A stretch of 64,000 nucleotides of DNA from Pseudonocardia oceani (GTDB taxonomy: Bacteria > Actinomycetota > Actinomycetes > Mycobacteriales > Pseudonocardiaceae). The stretch spans positions 1,488,001-1,552,000 of the forward strand of contig NZ_JADQDF010000001.1 in assembly GCF_019263585.2 (NCBI RefSeq). Direction: 5' to 3'. The notes beneath the pieces are model-generated. The model saw only the letters and a list, made by a program, of their open reading frames with translations. It was not told the origin of the DNA and ran no database searches. The first letter of the stretch is position 1; each line of letters starts with the position of its first letter. Positions 16,834 to 25,936 of this stretch are shown here, piece after piece. The position numbers and the translations under genes are program-made.

Positions 16834-18086
16834 CACGGTTTCGCACCCAGGCGATCAGCGTGCTCAGCCACTTGCCGGCGTCGGTCACCAGAGAGCAGGA
16901 CGATGGCCGCCAAGCTCGCGGTCTTCACGACCGTAGTCACAGCGAATCCAGCGGCGGCGCCGGTAGCTCCAGCGATCGAGCCCAGGGCGACTGCGGCCAG
17001 GATGAGCACAGCGAACACTGCGCTGTGCACCGCGACCAACCGCTCCTGCCCGAGACCCTGCAGCATCGAAGCAAGCGGTGCGCCCGCTCCGACGGAGGGC
17101 AGTGCCAGTACCAGCAGCGCAAAGGCAGGTCCGGCAGCGGCGTACGTGGTACCCAGCACCAGTACGACGAGGGGCTCCGCGTACCAGGCGATGAACGCCA
17201 TCGGGACCATCATGATCAGGGCGCCGGCCATGATGACCACCGCGCCCCTTCTGATGACGCCTCGCTCCGCTCGGGCTGCCCTCGGCAGGATCACGCCCGC
17301 CAGCGTGGAAGTGACGAGTTGGAAAGGTGCGGTGAGCTTGGCTGCGGCGGCGTACAAGCCGGCGACACCAGGACCTGCGCTGACCGCGACGAGCGATACG
17401 TCGACGTTGCGCGACTGGATCGCGACGTCGTTGAGTGCGAACGGCGCGGACGAGCGGAGAATCCATCCGGCCCGGCCCCCGTGATGCCTCCGGAGACCCA
17501 TTGACGAAAGCTTCCGCCACATCTGGATCTGGCCGGCGGCCGGCCCGAGCGCGACTCCGGTCCCATAAGCGATCAACGGGTCGAGCCCGACGAGTAGCAG
17601 CCCGAAGAACGTCACGGCGGTGATGACTCGTCGGAGGAGAGCCGAAGCCGACGGAAACCGCAGTTCGCCATCCGCGATCGGTATGGCGAGCGCACCATCG
17701 ATGTTCTTGTCGAGCGCCTGCGCGAGCACAATGAGGACCAGCGCTACTGCGAGTTCCGCCGAGTGCGGCAACGCAAGGACGGTGACGACGACGATTGCGA
17801 GGGCCGCCCCGCCGATGGCGCAGGCAAGATTGACGAAGAGTGCCGACTCCACATCAGCCTTCGAGGAGACGGCGCGCAGGCGCCCGAGGCAGCTCGAGAC
17901 ACCGACGTCGCAGATGATGAACCACAACAACACCGCTCCGGCGACGGCTGCGACCACTCCGTACTCGGTCGGAACGACGGCGCGAGCCAGGCCGACGCCG
18001 ACGATCGCCTGCACAGCGGAAGAGACGAGCCGTGCCGATGCAAGGGCGAGGAACTGCCTCCGTGCGCTCGAATGCTCAGGCGCCAT
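16833..18086 (-). CDS. Polysaccharide flippase (Wzx-like, MOP superfamily)
   Basis: Membrane protein of 417 residues with about twelve helices. The N-terminal QFLALASARLVSSAVQAIVG followed by GLARAVVPTEYGVVAAV is the usual start of polysaccharide transport proteins of the oligosaccharide flippase group. The ATG at 18086 is preferred over a start 15 codons earlier because only from here on is there similarity; it overlaps the preceding glycosyltransferase by 11 bases. It should export lipid-linked repeat units for polymerisation by the neighbouring Wzy-like protein. Confidence 0.87.
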   Translation of the reverse strand: MAPEHSSARRQFLALASARLVSSAVQAIVGVGLARAVVPTEYGVVAAVAGAVLLWFIICDVGVSSCLGRLRAVSSKADVESALFVNLACAIGGAALAIVVVTVLALPHSAELAVALVLIVLAQALDKNIDGALAIPIADGELRFPSASALLRRVITAVTFFGLLLVGLDPLIAYGTGVALGPAAGQIQMWRKLSSMGLRRHHGGRAGWILRSSAPFALNDVAIQSRNVDVSLVAVSAGPGVAGLYAAAAKLTAPFQLVTSTLAGVILPRAARAERGVIRRGAVVIMAGALIMMVPMAFIAWYAEPLVVLVLGTTYAAAGPAFALLVLALPSVGAGAPLASMLQGLGQERLVAVHSAVFAVLILAAVALGSIAGATGAAAGFAVTTVVKTASLAAIVLLSGDRRRQVAEHADRLGAKP

Positions 18087-19347
18087 CGTTCGCCCAGGCG
18101 TACGCCGTCCCGTAGAGATCGAGCAGTTCATCGAGGTGCGCTGGACCGGTCATCGCATAGGTGTCTGCAGCCGCACGGACGCCCTGGCCTGGCTCAGGAA
18201 CCCAAGCCGCCCCGTGTACCGCTTCGGCGAATGCGTCAGCCCAACTCTGCACTCCGTGGGCAACGGTGTGGCCCGTAAGGCCGTCCCGCACGAGTTCGGG
18301 CATGCCCCCGACGTCGGCGACGACGGCTGGAACCCCGGCTGAAATGCTCTCGCGCACCGCAAAGGGGCTGTTCTCGAACCAGGCAGCCGGATGGACGGTC
18401 GCTATGGCCCCGGCCAGCGACTCCGCTATTCCGGCAGCGTCCAGCCGACCGAGGAACTTAACCCTTTCGACCTTGTTCGACCTGACCCAGTCGCGGAGTT
18501 GCTGGGCCTCCGTTCCGTCGCCTGCGACGAGCAACCGGCGCATTCCCGTCCGATCCCGGGCGAGGTGCCAGCCCTTGATCAGAGTGAGTACGTCCTTCTC
18601 GGCAGCGAGCCGACCCATGTACAGGAAGTGCTCCCGCGCCCGCGTCATGAGGGCACCCCCCGGCGACCATGGAAGGTCGATGACCCGGATCCGCCCGGCC
18701 GACCAGCCGTCGTCGACAAGGGTAGAGAGCATGAACTTCGATGGAGCGTGGATCGCCACGTCCCGAGCTCGCTGCCACACCTGACGACTCAGCACTGCTT
18801 CGGCTCCGCCGATCGCCGACGCAGCACGGCTCGACTTGATGCACGATGCCTTGACCGGTTCGGAGAACTTCTGCGCGGTGCTCGCTCCCAGGCATCGCGT
18901 GCAGATTCTGCTGGCCGCATCATCCCAGAGCCGCTGATTCGCACATACGAGCTTGTACTCGTGCGCGGTCATCACCCGGCCAGCACCGCTCGCGGCTGCG
19001 GCGGTGACGACCGAACTCGTGAGCTGGTAACACGTCCCGTGGTAGTGGATCACGGTCGGAGAGAACTCCGACAGAGCACGTTTCATGGTCGCACCCGCCG
19101 CACGCGAGTAGATACTGCTCATCGCGCTGCGGACCCGCATCCGTGATGACGCGGCGACGAACTGACGGGTCGGAGTCAGGTACAACGGCGCTTCGCCGAA
19201 GTCCATCGGATCGTGTCCGTCAGGAGGTCTCATCCCGAGCAGAGCCACCTGGTGGCCCGCGGCCTGCATGGTCTCTGCCAGCCACCGCACGTACGTCTCG
19301 ACCCCTCCGACGTGATGGAGGAACTTGCTCACCAGAAGGACGCGCAT
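18076..19347 (-). CDS. Glycosyltransferase family 4
   Basis: Product of 423 residues. The start MRVLLVSKFLHHVGGVETYV carries the GT4 glycine-rich loop. An internal region with CANQRLW, CTRCLG and a further Cys is shared by a subgroup of GT4 enzymes with a cysteine cluster. The C-terminal domain includes LYMGRLAAEKDV and an ENSPFAVRESISAGVPAVV stretch with the acidic pair. ATG at 19347 has GGGAGG five bases upstream and is much better than the longer open start. Placed between the GT2 gene and the flippase in the leftward operon. Confidence 0.87.
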   Translation of the reverse strand: MRVLLVSKFLHHVGGVETYVRWLAETMQAAGHQVALLGMRPPDGHDPMDFGEAPLYLTPTRQFVAASSRMRVRSAMSSIYSRAAGATMKRALSEFSPTVIHYHGTCYQLTSSVVTAAAASGAGRVMTAHEYKLVCANQRLWDDAASRICTRCLGASTAQKFSEPVKASCIKSSRAASAIGGAEAVLSRQVWQRARDVAIHAPSKFMLSTLVDDGWSAGRIRVIDLPWSPGGALMTRAREHFLYMGRLAAEKDVLTLIKGWHLARDRTGMRRLLVAGDGTEAQQLRDWVRSNKVERVKFLGRLDAAGIAESLAGAIATVHPAAWFENSPFAVRESISAGVPAVVADVGGMPELVRDGLTGHTVAHGVQSWADAFAEAVHGAAWVPEPGQGVRAAADTYAMTGPAHLDELLDLYGTAYAWANDGA

Positions 19348-19390
19348 CGCGCCTCCCCGAATGCCGCGAGTTCTCGTCGAAGGGCACGGT

Positions 19391-20434
19391 TCACCCTCTC
19401 CACAATGCAGCCCCGTCCACCCCACTGCGGTCTCGCGCCCATCGGACGAACCATCCGCCGAGCACCATCTGATCCCGTGCCCAGCGCCTCGCCCGAGCTG
19501 ACATCGCACCGATCGTGCACCTCACCGCGCCGGCCGTCATCAGCCGGATGCCGCCTGCGACCCCCACGAGCACGCGCAGTTGCGAGATGCTGTGTCCGGC
19601 GGTGTCGTTCAAGGAAAGACATGGCGCACTGGCGAGCTCCATCATGCGGAGCTGCCTCGTCATAGCGGTGTTGCTCTGCCTGCTTGCCCCGCCGACATGT
19701 CGAGCAACGACATCCTGGTCCACCACGACCCTCAGGCCCTTCTGCGCAGCCCGATGACAGACCTCCTGGTCTTCCAGGTACATCGGCAATCTCGTGTCCA
19801 GGCCCGCTCCGAACACCTCGGCTCGAATGGCCATGAACGCTCCTGACGTGATGTCCACGTCGACGAGTCCCGTCCCTCGTCGAACCGCGAAGTTGCGTGG
19901 CCGACTGGCGAACAGCGCAGCCATTCGAGGCGCGCCGACGATCTCGGCGAAGAGCAGGCGGCGGTTCCAGAACCTCCGGGCTACACCGCGGTCGGCATGG
20001 TGTCCTTCAGCTTCGAGCAACAGGGGCGCTGCTACTCCGATGGTGGGGTCATTCAGCAGACCAGGGACATGGCTGAGTACCTCGACGTCCGTCATCACAT
20101 CGGGATTCAGGAGCATCACCGTGCCGGGTCGACCCCATCGAGCCGCGGCCTGCTCGACGGCGGCGTTCACAGCCGGCGCGAATCCTGTGTTACTGCCGTT
20201 CACGGCCGCGATGACCTGGTCGCGGTTTTCCTGGGTCGCCGACCGTACGGCATCGATCGTCTCCTGACAGGAGCTGTTGTCCAGTACGACCAGCCGAGCG
20301 TTCGAGTGCTCTCGCAACCATTCGTCACAGCTGGAGGCCAAGGCTCCGATCACATCGACCGAGCGATACGTGATGATCACAGCGAGTTGCAGTGCCGTCG
20401 GCGAGACGGACGGACTAGTTGATGAGGAGGTCAT
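19391..20434 (-). CDS. Glycosyltransferase family 2 (rhamnosyltransferase-like)
   Basis: Inverting GT-A enzyme of 347 residues. Visible motifs are AVIITYRS at the N-terminus, VLDNSS, the donor-site GSNTGFAPAVN, LLNPDV (DxD-like position) and YLEDQEVCHRA, where the ED pair is the catalytic-base region of the WbbL/RfbN type rhamnosyltransferases. Starts at ATG 20434, 30 bases after the kinase gene. Likely adds rhamnose or a related deoxysugar; donor choice is inferred from family resemblance only. Confidence 0.87.
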   Translation of the reverse strand: MTSSSTSPSVSPTALQLAVIITYRSVDVIGALASSCDEWLREHSNARLVVLDNSSCQETIDAVRSATQENRDQVIAAVNGSNTGFAPAVNAAVEQAAARWGRPGTVMLLNPDVMTDVEVLSHVPGLLNDPTIGVAAPLLLEAEGHHADRGVARRFWNRRLLFAEIVGAPRMAALFASRPRNFAVRRGTGLVDVDITSGAFMAIRAEVFGAGLDTRLPMYLEDQEVCHRAAQKGLRVVVDQDVVARHVGGASRQSNTAMTRQLRMMELASAPCLSLNDTAGHSISQLRVLVGVAGGIRLMTAGAVRCTIGAMSARARRWARDQMVLGGWFVRWARDRSGVDGAALWRG

Positions 20435-20464
20435 CTGGCTCTCTCGGTTCAGGAACGGGCGGCG

Positions 20465-22003
20465 CTAGCCCCGGTTCGGACCGTCGCGCTCGACGCGTTG
20501 CATGCGCCCCGTCCGGTCTGCGAAACGATCCGACGACGCCGGACCGGCAGCGCGACCCGGACCAAGTTCCCTCGGCTCGGTCCACGTGGGCCGCATCGCC
20601 GGCCGCACGCTCATCGGGCCGTCGCCAATACGTTCGTCTCTAGATCTCGTCTCTGTTCGGTAGAGCGAGTTGTACCGCCCGTACGAATACGGACCGTTGC
20701 GAGGCGCCATGGTCAACACCGTTCCCAGTACTCGCGAGTTGACGGATCGCAAGGACTCCGCCGCCCGGGCGAGCTGGGTGGTGGTGGTACTGCCGTGGCG
20801 ACAGATCAGGATCGCGCCATCGGTCACCGGAGCGACCGCAGCAGCGTCGGCTACGGGGAGGAGCGGAGGCGCGTCGATCAGGACGACGTCGTACTTGCCA
20901 CGCAGGCTCTCCAGCAACAGCCTCATCTGGCGGGATGCCAACAGCTCGCTCGGGTTCGGCGGAAGCGGACCGCTCGCCAACAGGTCGAAGGCTCCGCCCC
21001 ACGGCTGGATCACCTGGTCCAGGCTGGTCCGGCCGACGAGGACCGTCGACAGGCCGCTCGTCCGGTCGAGCGCCAGGAGGTCGGAGAGTTTCGGCCGCCG
21101 CAGATCACCCTCGATCACAAGGACCCGGGAGTTCGCCGAGGAGAGTGCAATGGCGAGATTGACCAGCGTCGTCGTCTTCCCTTCGGCCGGCATTGCACTG
21201 GTTACGACGATGATTTTGCACGGATTGTCGAGGTCGATGAACTGCAGATTGTTCCTGAGCTGGCGGAACGCCTCGGCACGCGCGGACTGAGGATCGTCGT
21301 GGACGGTTAACGGCATCTTCGGAACACGTGAGTCGTAGGCGAGTACTCCGAGGTTCGGCGCATCCGTCGTGGTACGCAGTTGCTCGATCGACCTGATCGA
21401 GTTGTCGAGCGCATCCCGGGCGAATGCAGACCCGACCCCCACGGCCAGTCCCGCCAGCAGGCCGAGTGTGATCGCGGCCGAGAGGCCGGGCGAGGAGGGA
21501 GATGTTGGTACAGCAGCTTCTTGAACGACCCTCACCGCGATGAGCGCGGCCGTACCCGGAGTGGTCGGGCGTTCCACCTCCTCTACGAGATCCGCGAAGA
21601 CAGCCCCGACGGTGTTGGCGAGCTCTGCCGCTAGCTGCGGCGAATGGTCTTCCACCTCCACCTTGATCAACACGGAGTTCACCGAGCTCGACGCGGTGAT
21701 CCGACTTGCCAGCTCCTCGGGCTCGATATTCAGGCCGAGCCGCGCGATCACGTCTTCGCTCACTCTCCGACTACCGACGAGTTCGACGTAAGACGTCACT
21801 CGCTGCTCCGACAGCTGCGCTGCCTGATAGGCGGCGCTGGCAGAGTCACTGCCTTGCGAGAACACGTACATCGAGATGCCCGCGGTGTAGTCGGCCGGTC
21901 TGATCAGACTTGCGGCTGCAGCCGCAGCAGTAGCGACCAGAACCGAGATCACGACGATGAGCCAGCGCTCACGGAGGGTGCGGAGGATGTCGGTCGCCCT
22001 CAT
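20465..22003 (-). CDS. Polysaccharide co-polymerase and tyrosine kinase (Wzc-like BY-kinase)
   Basis: Membrane protein of 512 residues joining a Wzz chain-length domain and a BY-kinase. Helix 1 is at about residues 14-33 and helix 2 at about 175-195, with the extracytoplasmic Wzz loop between. In the cytoplasmic kinase, Walker A SAMPAEGKTTT is at 269-279, Walker A' VLVIEGDLRRP at 294-304 and Walker B VVLIDAPP at 373-380. The tail has a modest tyrosine cluster (YSYGRYNSLY, about 440-450) as likely autophosphorylation sites. It should control polymer length together with the low-molecular-weight phosphatase encoded at 25937. First gene of the leftward assembly operon. Confidence 0.92.
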   Translation of the reverse strand: MRATDILRTLRERWLIVVISVLVATAAAAAASLIRPADYTAGISMYVFSQGSDSASAAYQAAQLSEQRVTSYVELVGSRRVSEDVIARLGLNIEPEELASRITASSSVNSVLIKVEVEDHSPQLAAELANTVGAVFADLVEEVERPTTPGTAALIAVRVVQEAAVPTSPSSPGLSAAITLGLLAGLAVGVGSAFARDALDNSIRSIEQLRTTTDAPNLGVLAYDSRVPKMPLTVHDDPQSARAEAFRQLRNNLQFIDLDNPCKIIVVTSAMPAEGKTTTLVNLAIALSSANSRVLVIEGDLRRPKLSDLLALDRTSGLSTVLVGRTSLDQVIQPWGGAFDLLASGPLPPNPSELLASRQMRLLLESLRGKYDVVLIDAPPLLPVADAAAVAPVTDGAILICRHGSTTTTQLARAAESLRSVNSRVLGTVLTMAPRNGPYSYGRYNSLYRTETRSRDERIGDGPMSVRPAMRPTWTEPRELGPGRAAGPASSDRFADRTGRMQRVERDGPNRG

Positions 22004-22252
22004 CGGGATCCGCGCCCCGTCCGGTCCAAGTCCCGTTGCACGACGAGATCCTCCGAGACCGGTAGCTCAGGTTGTGGCTGCTGCATGCCGTTCCACTGCC
22101 CCCGACTCCATCCTGCGGTACCCGTGACGTGCTGCCGATGCCCATGCATACCCGCGCGACGCTCGATCGCTTACGCGGGGGTGCCATCACCTGCGCCACC
22201 AAGCGGGCTGCCCTTCATCGATGCCGGGAATTCAATGCGTCATGTCGATCTT
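22004..22252. other. Intergenic region upstream of the Wzc-like gene
   Basis: About 250 bases between the 3' end of the LCP gene and the kinase gene, both leftward. No gene is recognised. It is the likely promoter region of the leftward assembly operon. Confidence 0.4.
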
Positions 22253-23338
22253 TCACCGGGTCACCGCTCCGAGCGCATCAGCCGGATGCCGTCCGATGTA
22301 CTCGACGATGCGACCGTCATCAACGGACTTCCACAGAAGCGCTGATTGGTGCTGGTTCAGGTACACCACCGACTGGTCGCCCTCGCGTCCCAGACCCGCC
22401 ACAGGGGCGCGCACAAAGGTGACCGCCGACGGGCGCAGGCCCGTCATCTCCAGCGCGAGGGAGCGCAGGCCGCCGTTGCTGAGGGTGTCGTCGACCCCGA
22501 CGGAGCGGGTGGCGGCGTCGAGCAGGGTGTAGAAGGCCGCGGGGTTGCTGAACGTCGATCCCGAGGCGGCCTTGCTCAGTAGCGCGCGCAGCACGGCCTG
22601 CTGGCGCTGGGCGCGGTCCAAGTCGCCGTCGGCCAGGTCGTACCGCTGGCGGACGAACGCGAGGGCCGAGGCGCCGTCGAGGTGGTTGAGGCCCTGCCGG
22701 AACTCCACGCCGTCGTTGCTCGTCGCCTCCGAGATCGAGACGTCGATGCCGCCGACCGCGTCGATCATCGACTCGAAGCCGGCGAAGTCGATGACGCCGA
22801 AGTGGTCGACGCGGATCTGCGTGAGGTTCTCGACCGTCTCGATGAGCAGGCTCGGGCCGCCGAAGGCGTAGGCCGCGTTGGCCTTGTTCATCCCGTACCC
22901 GGGGATGTCCACCCAGCTGTCCCGCGGGATCGAGACCACCGAGGCGCTCTCCCGCGACGGGTCCACGCGGGCGAGCATCAGCACGTCGCTGCGGTCGCCG
23001 CCCACTCCCCCGCCCGCGTCCTCGCCGGTCGTGGGGGCGTCGGAGCGGGTGTCGGTACCGACCAGCAAGAATGTGACGGCGTCGCTGGCCACCGGGCGGG
23101 TCGACTCGTCCAGTCCGGCGAAGGCGCCCGGCACGCGGTCGACGTTGTTGCCCAGGCTCTCCGACAGCGCGTAGACCGTGCCGGCCACGACGAGCACCAG
23201 CAGGAGCACCACCGCCCCCAGCACGGCGGCGATCCGGCGGCCCCGCCGACGCCGCGGTACGGGCGCGCCGACGACCGTGATCCTCACGGTGTCGCCTTCG
23301 ATCGTGCCTGCGCCGCCGCGCGTTCCTCGCTCGTCCAT
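22253..23338 (-). CDS. LCP (LytR-CpsA-Psr) family cell wall ligase
   Basis: Membrane-anchored phosphotransferase of 361 residues that attaches polyprenyl-linked polymers to peptidoglycan. A short basic N-terminus (RRRRGRR) is followed by one helix at about residues 35-58, then the extracytoplasmic LCP domain. Key motifs are LLVGTDTRS, DRSDVLMLARVDP, SIPRDSW, the conserved NKANAAYAFGG and FVRQRYDLADGDLDRAQRQQ, with the arginines and aspartates that bind the pyrophosphate and metal. Here it probably links the locus's polysaccharide to the wall. The start of the upstream sugar transferase points away, so the two have divergent promoters in 23339-23566. Confidence 0.92.
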   Translation of the reverse strand: MDERGTRGGAGTIEGDTVRITVVGAPVPRRRRGRRIAAVLGAVVLLLVLVVAGTVYALSESLGNNVDRVPGAFAGLDESTRPVASDAVTFLLVGTDTRSDAPTTGEDAGGGVGGDRSDVLMLARVDPSRESASVVSIPRDSWVDIPGYGMNKANAAYAFGGPSLLIETVENLTQIRVDHFGVIDFAGFESMIDAVGGIDVSISEATSNDGVEFRQGLNHLDGASALAFVRQRYDLADGDLDRAQRQQAVLRALLSKAASGSTFSNPAAFYTLLDAATRSVGVDDTLSNGGLRSLALEMTGLRPSAVTFVRAPVAGLGREGDQSVVYLNQHQSALLWKSVDDGRIVEYIGRHPADALGAVTR

Positions 23339-23467
23339 TCCCCGTCCCCGACATCCCGACCGAGCACGACGACAGTCGCGCTCACTCCGTACTTCATGAC
23401 TTCCGGTGAGGGCGTTACGAGCGTCCGGGGGGCCGTCATCAATGTTGATGAGGTCTCGGGCCCATCT

Positions 23468-23479
23468 CGTGACGGACCG
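23468..23479 (+). promoter_or_regulatory. Possible shared operator, copy 1
   Basis: CGTGACGGACCG, about 90 bases before the GTG of the sugar transferase gene and in the divergent region with the LCP gene. The same 12 bases occur at 27511-27522, upstream of the LuxR-type regulator. The function is inference from the repeat only. Confidence 0.25.
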
Positions 23480-23566
23480 TAACGATCACGGTGGGTGCGC
23501 ACGACGGCCGGAGTGACGGCGCTCATGGGGCGCCGGACGCACGGCACGAACGAGGAGCACTCCCAC

Positions 23567-25054
23567 GTGAGCACGCAGTCCGACATCCACGGCACCGGCC
23601 CGGTGCGCGCGGTCGTCCCGGCGCCCCGGACCGGGGGCGGGACGCGCCGGACGGTCCCGGCCGGCGTCACGTGGCCGCGCCGCTACGCGCGGGCCGTGGT
23701 GGTCTCCGACGTCGCGAGCATCGTCGTCAGCGTCGTGGTCGGCATCGCCCTCGCCCGGCCCGAGACCGTCGACGGGGTGCGCGCGCTGATCGGCACCGGT
23801 GTCGCGGCCGGTCTGCTGCTCGCCCTCGGCCTCGCCGTCGTCCGGGCCTGGGACCCGCTCGTGCTGCACGTCGGCTCGTCCGAGCTGCGCCGCGTCTACC
23901 AGGCCGTGTTCGGCTCGGCCGCGGCGCTGGGCCTCGTCGGGCTCGGGCTCGACGTCGAGTCGGTGCGGCCCTGGGTCTTCCTGGCCATGCCCGGCGCCGG
24001 TGCGCTGTGCCTGCTCGGGCGCTACGCCGCACGGAAGCGGCTGCACGCGGAGCGCCACGCCGGCCGCTGCATGCGTCCCGTGCTCGCCGTCGGCAGCGTC
24101 GACGCCGTGGCCGACCTCGTCCGCCGCACCCGCCGCGACCCCTACTTCGGCTGGGACGTCGTCGGCGCCTGCGTGCCGCAGGGGACCACCGTCGCCGCCG
24201 TCGAGGACGTGCCCGTGCTGGGCGACCTCGACGCCGTCGCGGGCATCGCCGGGCGCGGCGCGCACCGGGTCGTCGCCGTCGCCCCCGCGCCGGGCTGGGG
24301 CCCCGGCCGGCTGCGCGAGCTCGCCTGGCGGCTCGAGGGCACCGGCGTGGAGCTGGCCGTCGATCCCGGGCTCATGGAGATCGCCGGTCCCCGCCTGCAC
24401 ATCGCCCCCATCGACGGGCTGCCGCTGCTGCGGCTGAGCCAGCCCACGTTCACCGGCGGGCGCTGGCTGCTCAAGCAGACCATCGACCGGGTCGGTGCCG
24501 GGGTCCTGCTGGCCGTCAGCGCGCCGGTCCTGCTCGCGATCGCGTTCGCCGTGCGCAGCGACGGCGGTCCCGCGCTGTTCCGCCAGGAGCGGGTGGGCGT
24601 CAACGGCCGGACGTTCCGGATGGTCAAGTTCCGCTCGATGGTCGTCGACGCCGACCGGCGCGTGGCCGCCCTGGCTGCGCGCAACGACGGCGCCGGGCCG
24701 CTGTTCAAGATGCGGCACGACCCGCGGATCACGCGCGTCGGCGCCGTGCTGCGCCGCTACTCCCTCGACGAGCTGCCCCAGCTGTTCAACGTGCTCGCCG
24801 GCTCGATGTCGCTCGTCGGCCCGCGGCCGCCGCTGGCCCGGGAGGTCGCCGCCTACGGGGACGACGCCCGCCGTCGCCTGCTCGTGCGCCCCGGGATGAC
24901 AGGTCTGTGGCAGGTGAGCGGGCGCAGCGACCTGTCGTGGTCGGAGAGCGTGCGTCTCGACCTGCGCTACGTCGAGAACTGGTCGCTGGCCCTCGACGCC
25001 GAGATCGCGTGGAAGACCGTCGGCGCCGTGTTCGGCAGCCGCGGGGCCTACTGA
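23567..25054 (+). CDS. Polyprenyl-phosphate sugar-1-phosphate transferase (priming glycosyltransferase 2)
   Basis: Membrane enzyme of 495 residues with four or five N-terminal helices, a central nucleotide-binding-like domain and the C-terminal sugar transferase domain. The catalytic part includes FRQERVGVNGRTFRMVKFRSM, split here as FRQERVGVNGRTF and VKFRSM, then SLDELPQLFNVLAGSMSLVG and WQVSGRSDLSW. It resembles undecaprenyl-phosphate glucose phosphotransferases. The GTG at 23567 has GAGGAG nine bases upstream; ATG at 23525 is an alternative. It is the second priming enzyme in the locus, the first being at 2165-3670. Confidence 0.9.
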   Translation: MSTQSDIHGTGPVRAVVPAPRTGGGTRRTVPAGVTWPRRYARAVVVSDVASIVVSVVVGIALARPETVDGVRALIGTGVAAGLLLALGLAVVRAWDPLVLHVGSSELRRVYQAVFGSAAALGLVGLGLDVESVRPWVFLAMPGAGALCLLGRYAARKRLHAERHAGRCMRPVLAVGSVDAVADLVRRTRRDPYFGWDVVGACVPQGTTVAAVEDVPVLGDLDAVAGIAGRGAHRVVAVAPAPGWGPGRLRELAWRLEGTGVELAVDPGLMEIAGPRLHIAPIDGLPLLRLSQPTFTGGRWLLKQTIDRVGAGVLLAVSAPVLLAIAFAVRSDGGPALFRQERVGVNGRTFRMVKFRSMVVDADRRVAALAARNDGAGPLFKMRHDPRITRVGAVLRRYSLDELPQLFNVLAGSMSLVGPRPPLAREVAAYGDDARRRLLVRPGMTGLWQVSGRSDLSWSESVRLDLRYVENWSLALDAEIAWKTVGAVFGSRGAY

Positions 25055-25070
25055 GCCGGGATCGGGCGCC

Positions 25071-25829
25071 TCAGCGGGCGCGGTGCCGCGGCAGGGGAAC
25101 GCCACCCACCGCGCGGAGCTCCTCGGTGACGAGCTCCGGCTCGGCGGCGCCGAGGAGCTCCCGCACGAACCGCGGCTCGGACGCCGGCTCCTCGCCGTGC
25201 TCCGGCTCCGGACGCACCACGCGCAGGCGCTCGGAACCCACCGGCGTCGCGGGCCGCGGGATGTCGACGGACACCGCCGGCGTGACCGGCAGGGCCCGGG
25301 TCCGGTCCTCCACGGGAGCGGCTGCGGCGGGCTCGTCGGCCTGACGCCGTCGGCCGAGCTCGAGCAGGTCGACGATGCGGGCAGCGACCACCTCGAGCAC
25401 GCCGCCGAGCGCGTCGAGCGCGGACTGCGCCGGCGGCCGGCCGGGGTGACCCAGGACCTGCAGGACGGCCACGACCCGCCCGTCGACGGCCAGCGCGGTG
25501 GTCGCCGCCGCCGCGAGGCCCTCCTCGCCGGCGATCGCCGCCAGGGCCGGAGGACCGATGCGGGTGAGGTCGTGGGTCAGCACCGGGCGCCCGGTGCGCG
25601 CCGCGGTGGACACGGGACCGTGGCCGTCGCGGTGCTGCACCTCACCGACGAGCGTGGCGACGTCGTCCGAGCCCCGCACCCAGCCCGAAGACGGGACCAC
25701 CAGGACCACGCCGCGGGCGTCGAGCGCCCCAGCGATCCGCTCCGCGGCGTCGCCGAGGAACAGCAGGGGGTCGAGCCCCGTCACGGGCCGGCGCGCGATG
25801 GCGTGCTCGATCTCGACGAACGCTGGCAC
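25071..25829 (-). CDS. GAF domain protein
   Basis: Cytosolic protein of 252 residues with one GAF sensor domain at about residues 15-155 (GVVLVVPSSGWVRG through VVAVLQVLGHPGRPP) ending in a helix that could continue as a short coiled coil, then a low-complexity tail. No output domain is visible. The GTG at 25829 is chosen because GGAGG lies nine bases upstream; a longer start at 25868 is possible. It follows the phosphatase and LuxR genes in the same direction, so it may sense a small ligand for this regulatory module. The ligand is unknown. Confidence 0.75.
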   Translation of the reverse strand: MPAFVEIEHAIARRPVTGLDPLLFLGDAAERIAGALDARGVVLVVPSSGWVRGSDDVATLVGEVQHRDGHGPVSTAARTGRPVLTHDLTRIGPPALAAIAGEEGLAAAATTALAVDGRVVAVLQVLGHPGRPPAQSALDALGGVLEVVAARIVDLLELGRRRQADEPAAAAPVEDRTRALPVTPAVSVDIPRPATPVGSERLRVVRPEPEHGEEPASEPRFVRELLGAAEPELVTEELRAVGGVPLPRHRAR

Positions 25830-25936
25830 CTGGCACAACCTCCACGGCGGGAAGGACGACGTCGCCACCGTCGGGCGAGTAGATCACGGGCACCGGGCGG
25901 GCCCGCGGTGGCCGAACGCTGCTGGGCCGTACGGCC

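Noticed and set aside
23486..25344. Long frames on both strands across the second sugar transferase
   Set aside because: Low-complexity shadows; the sugar transferase frame alone has conserved motifs.
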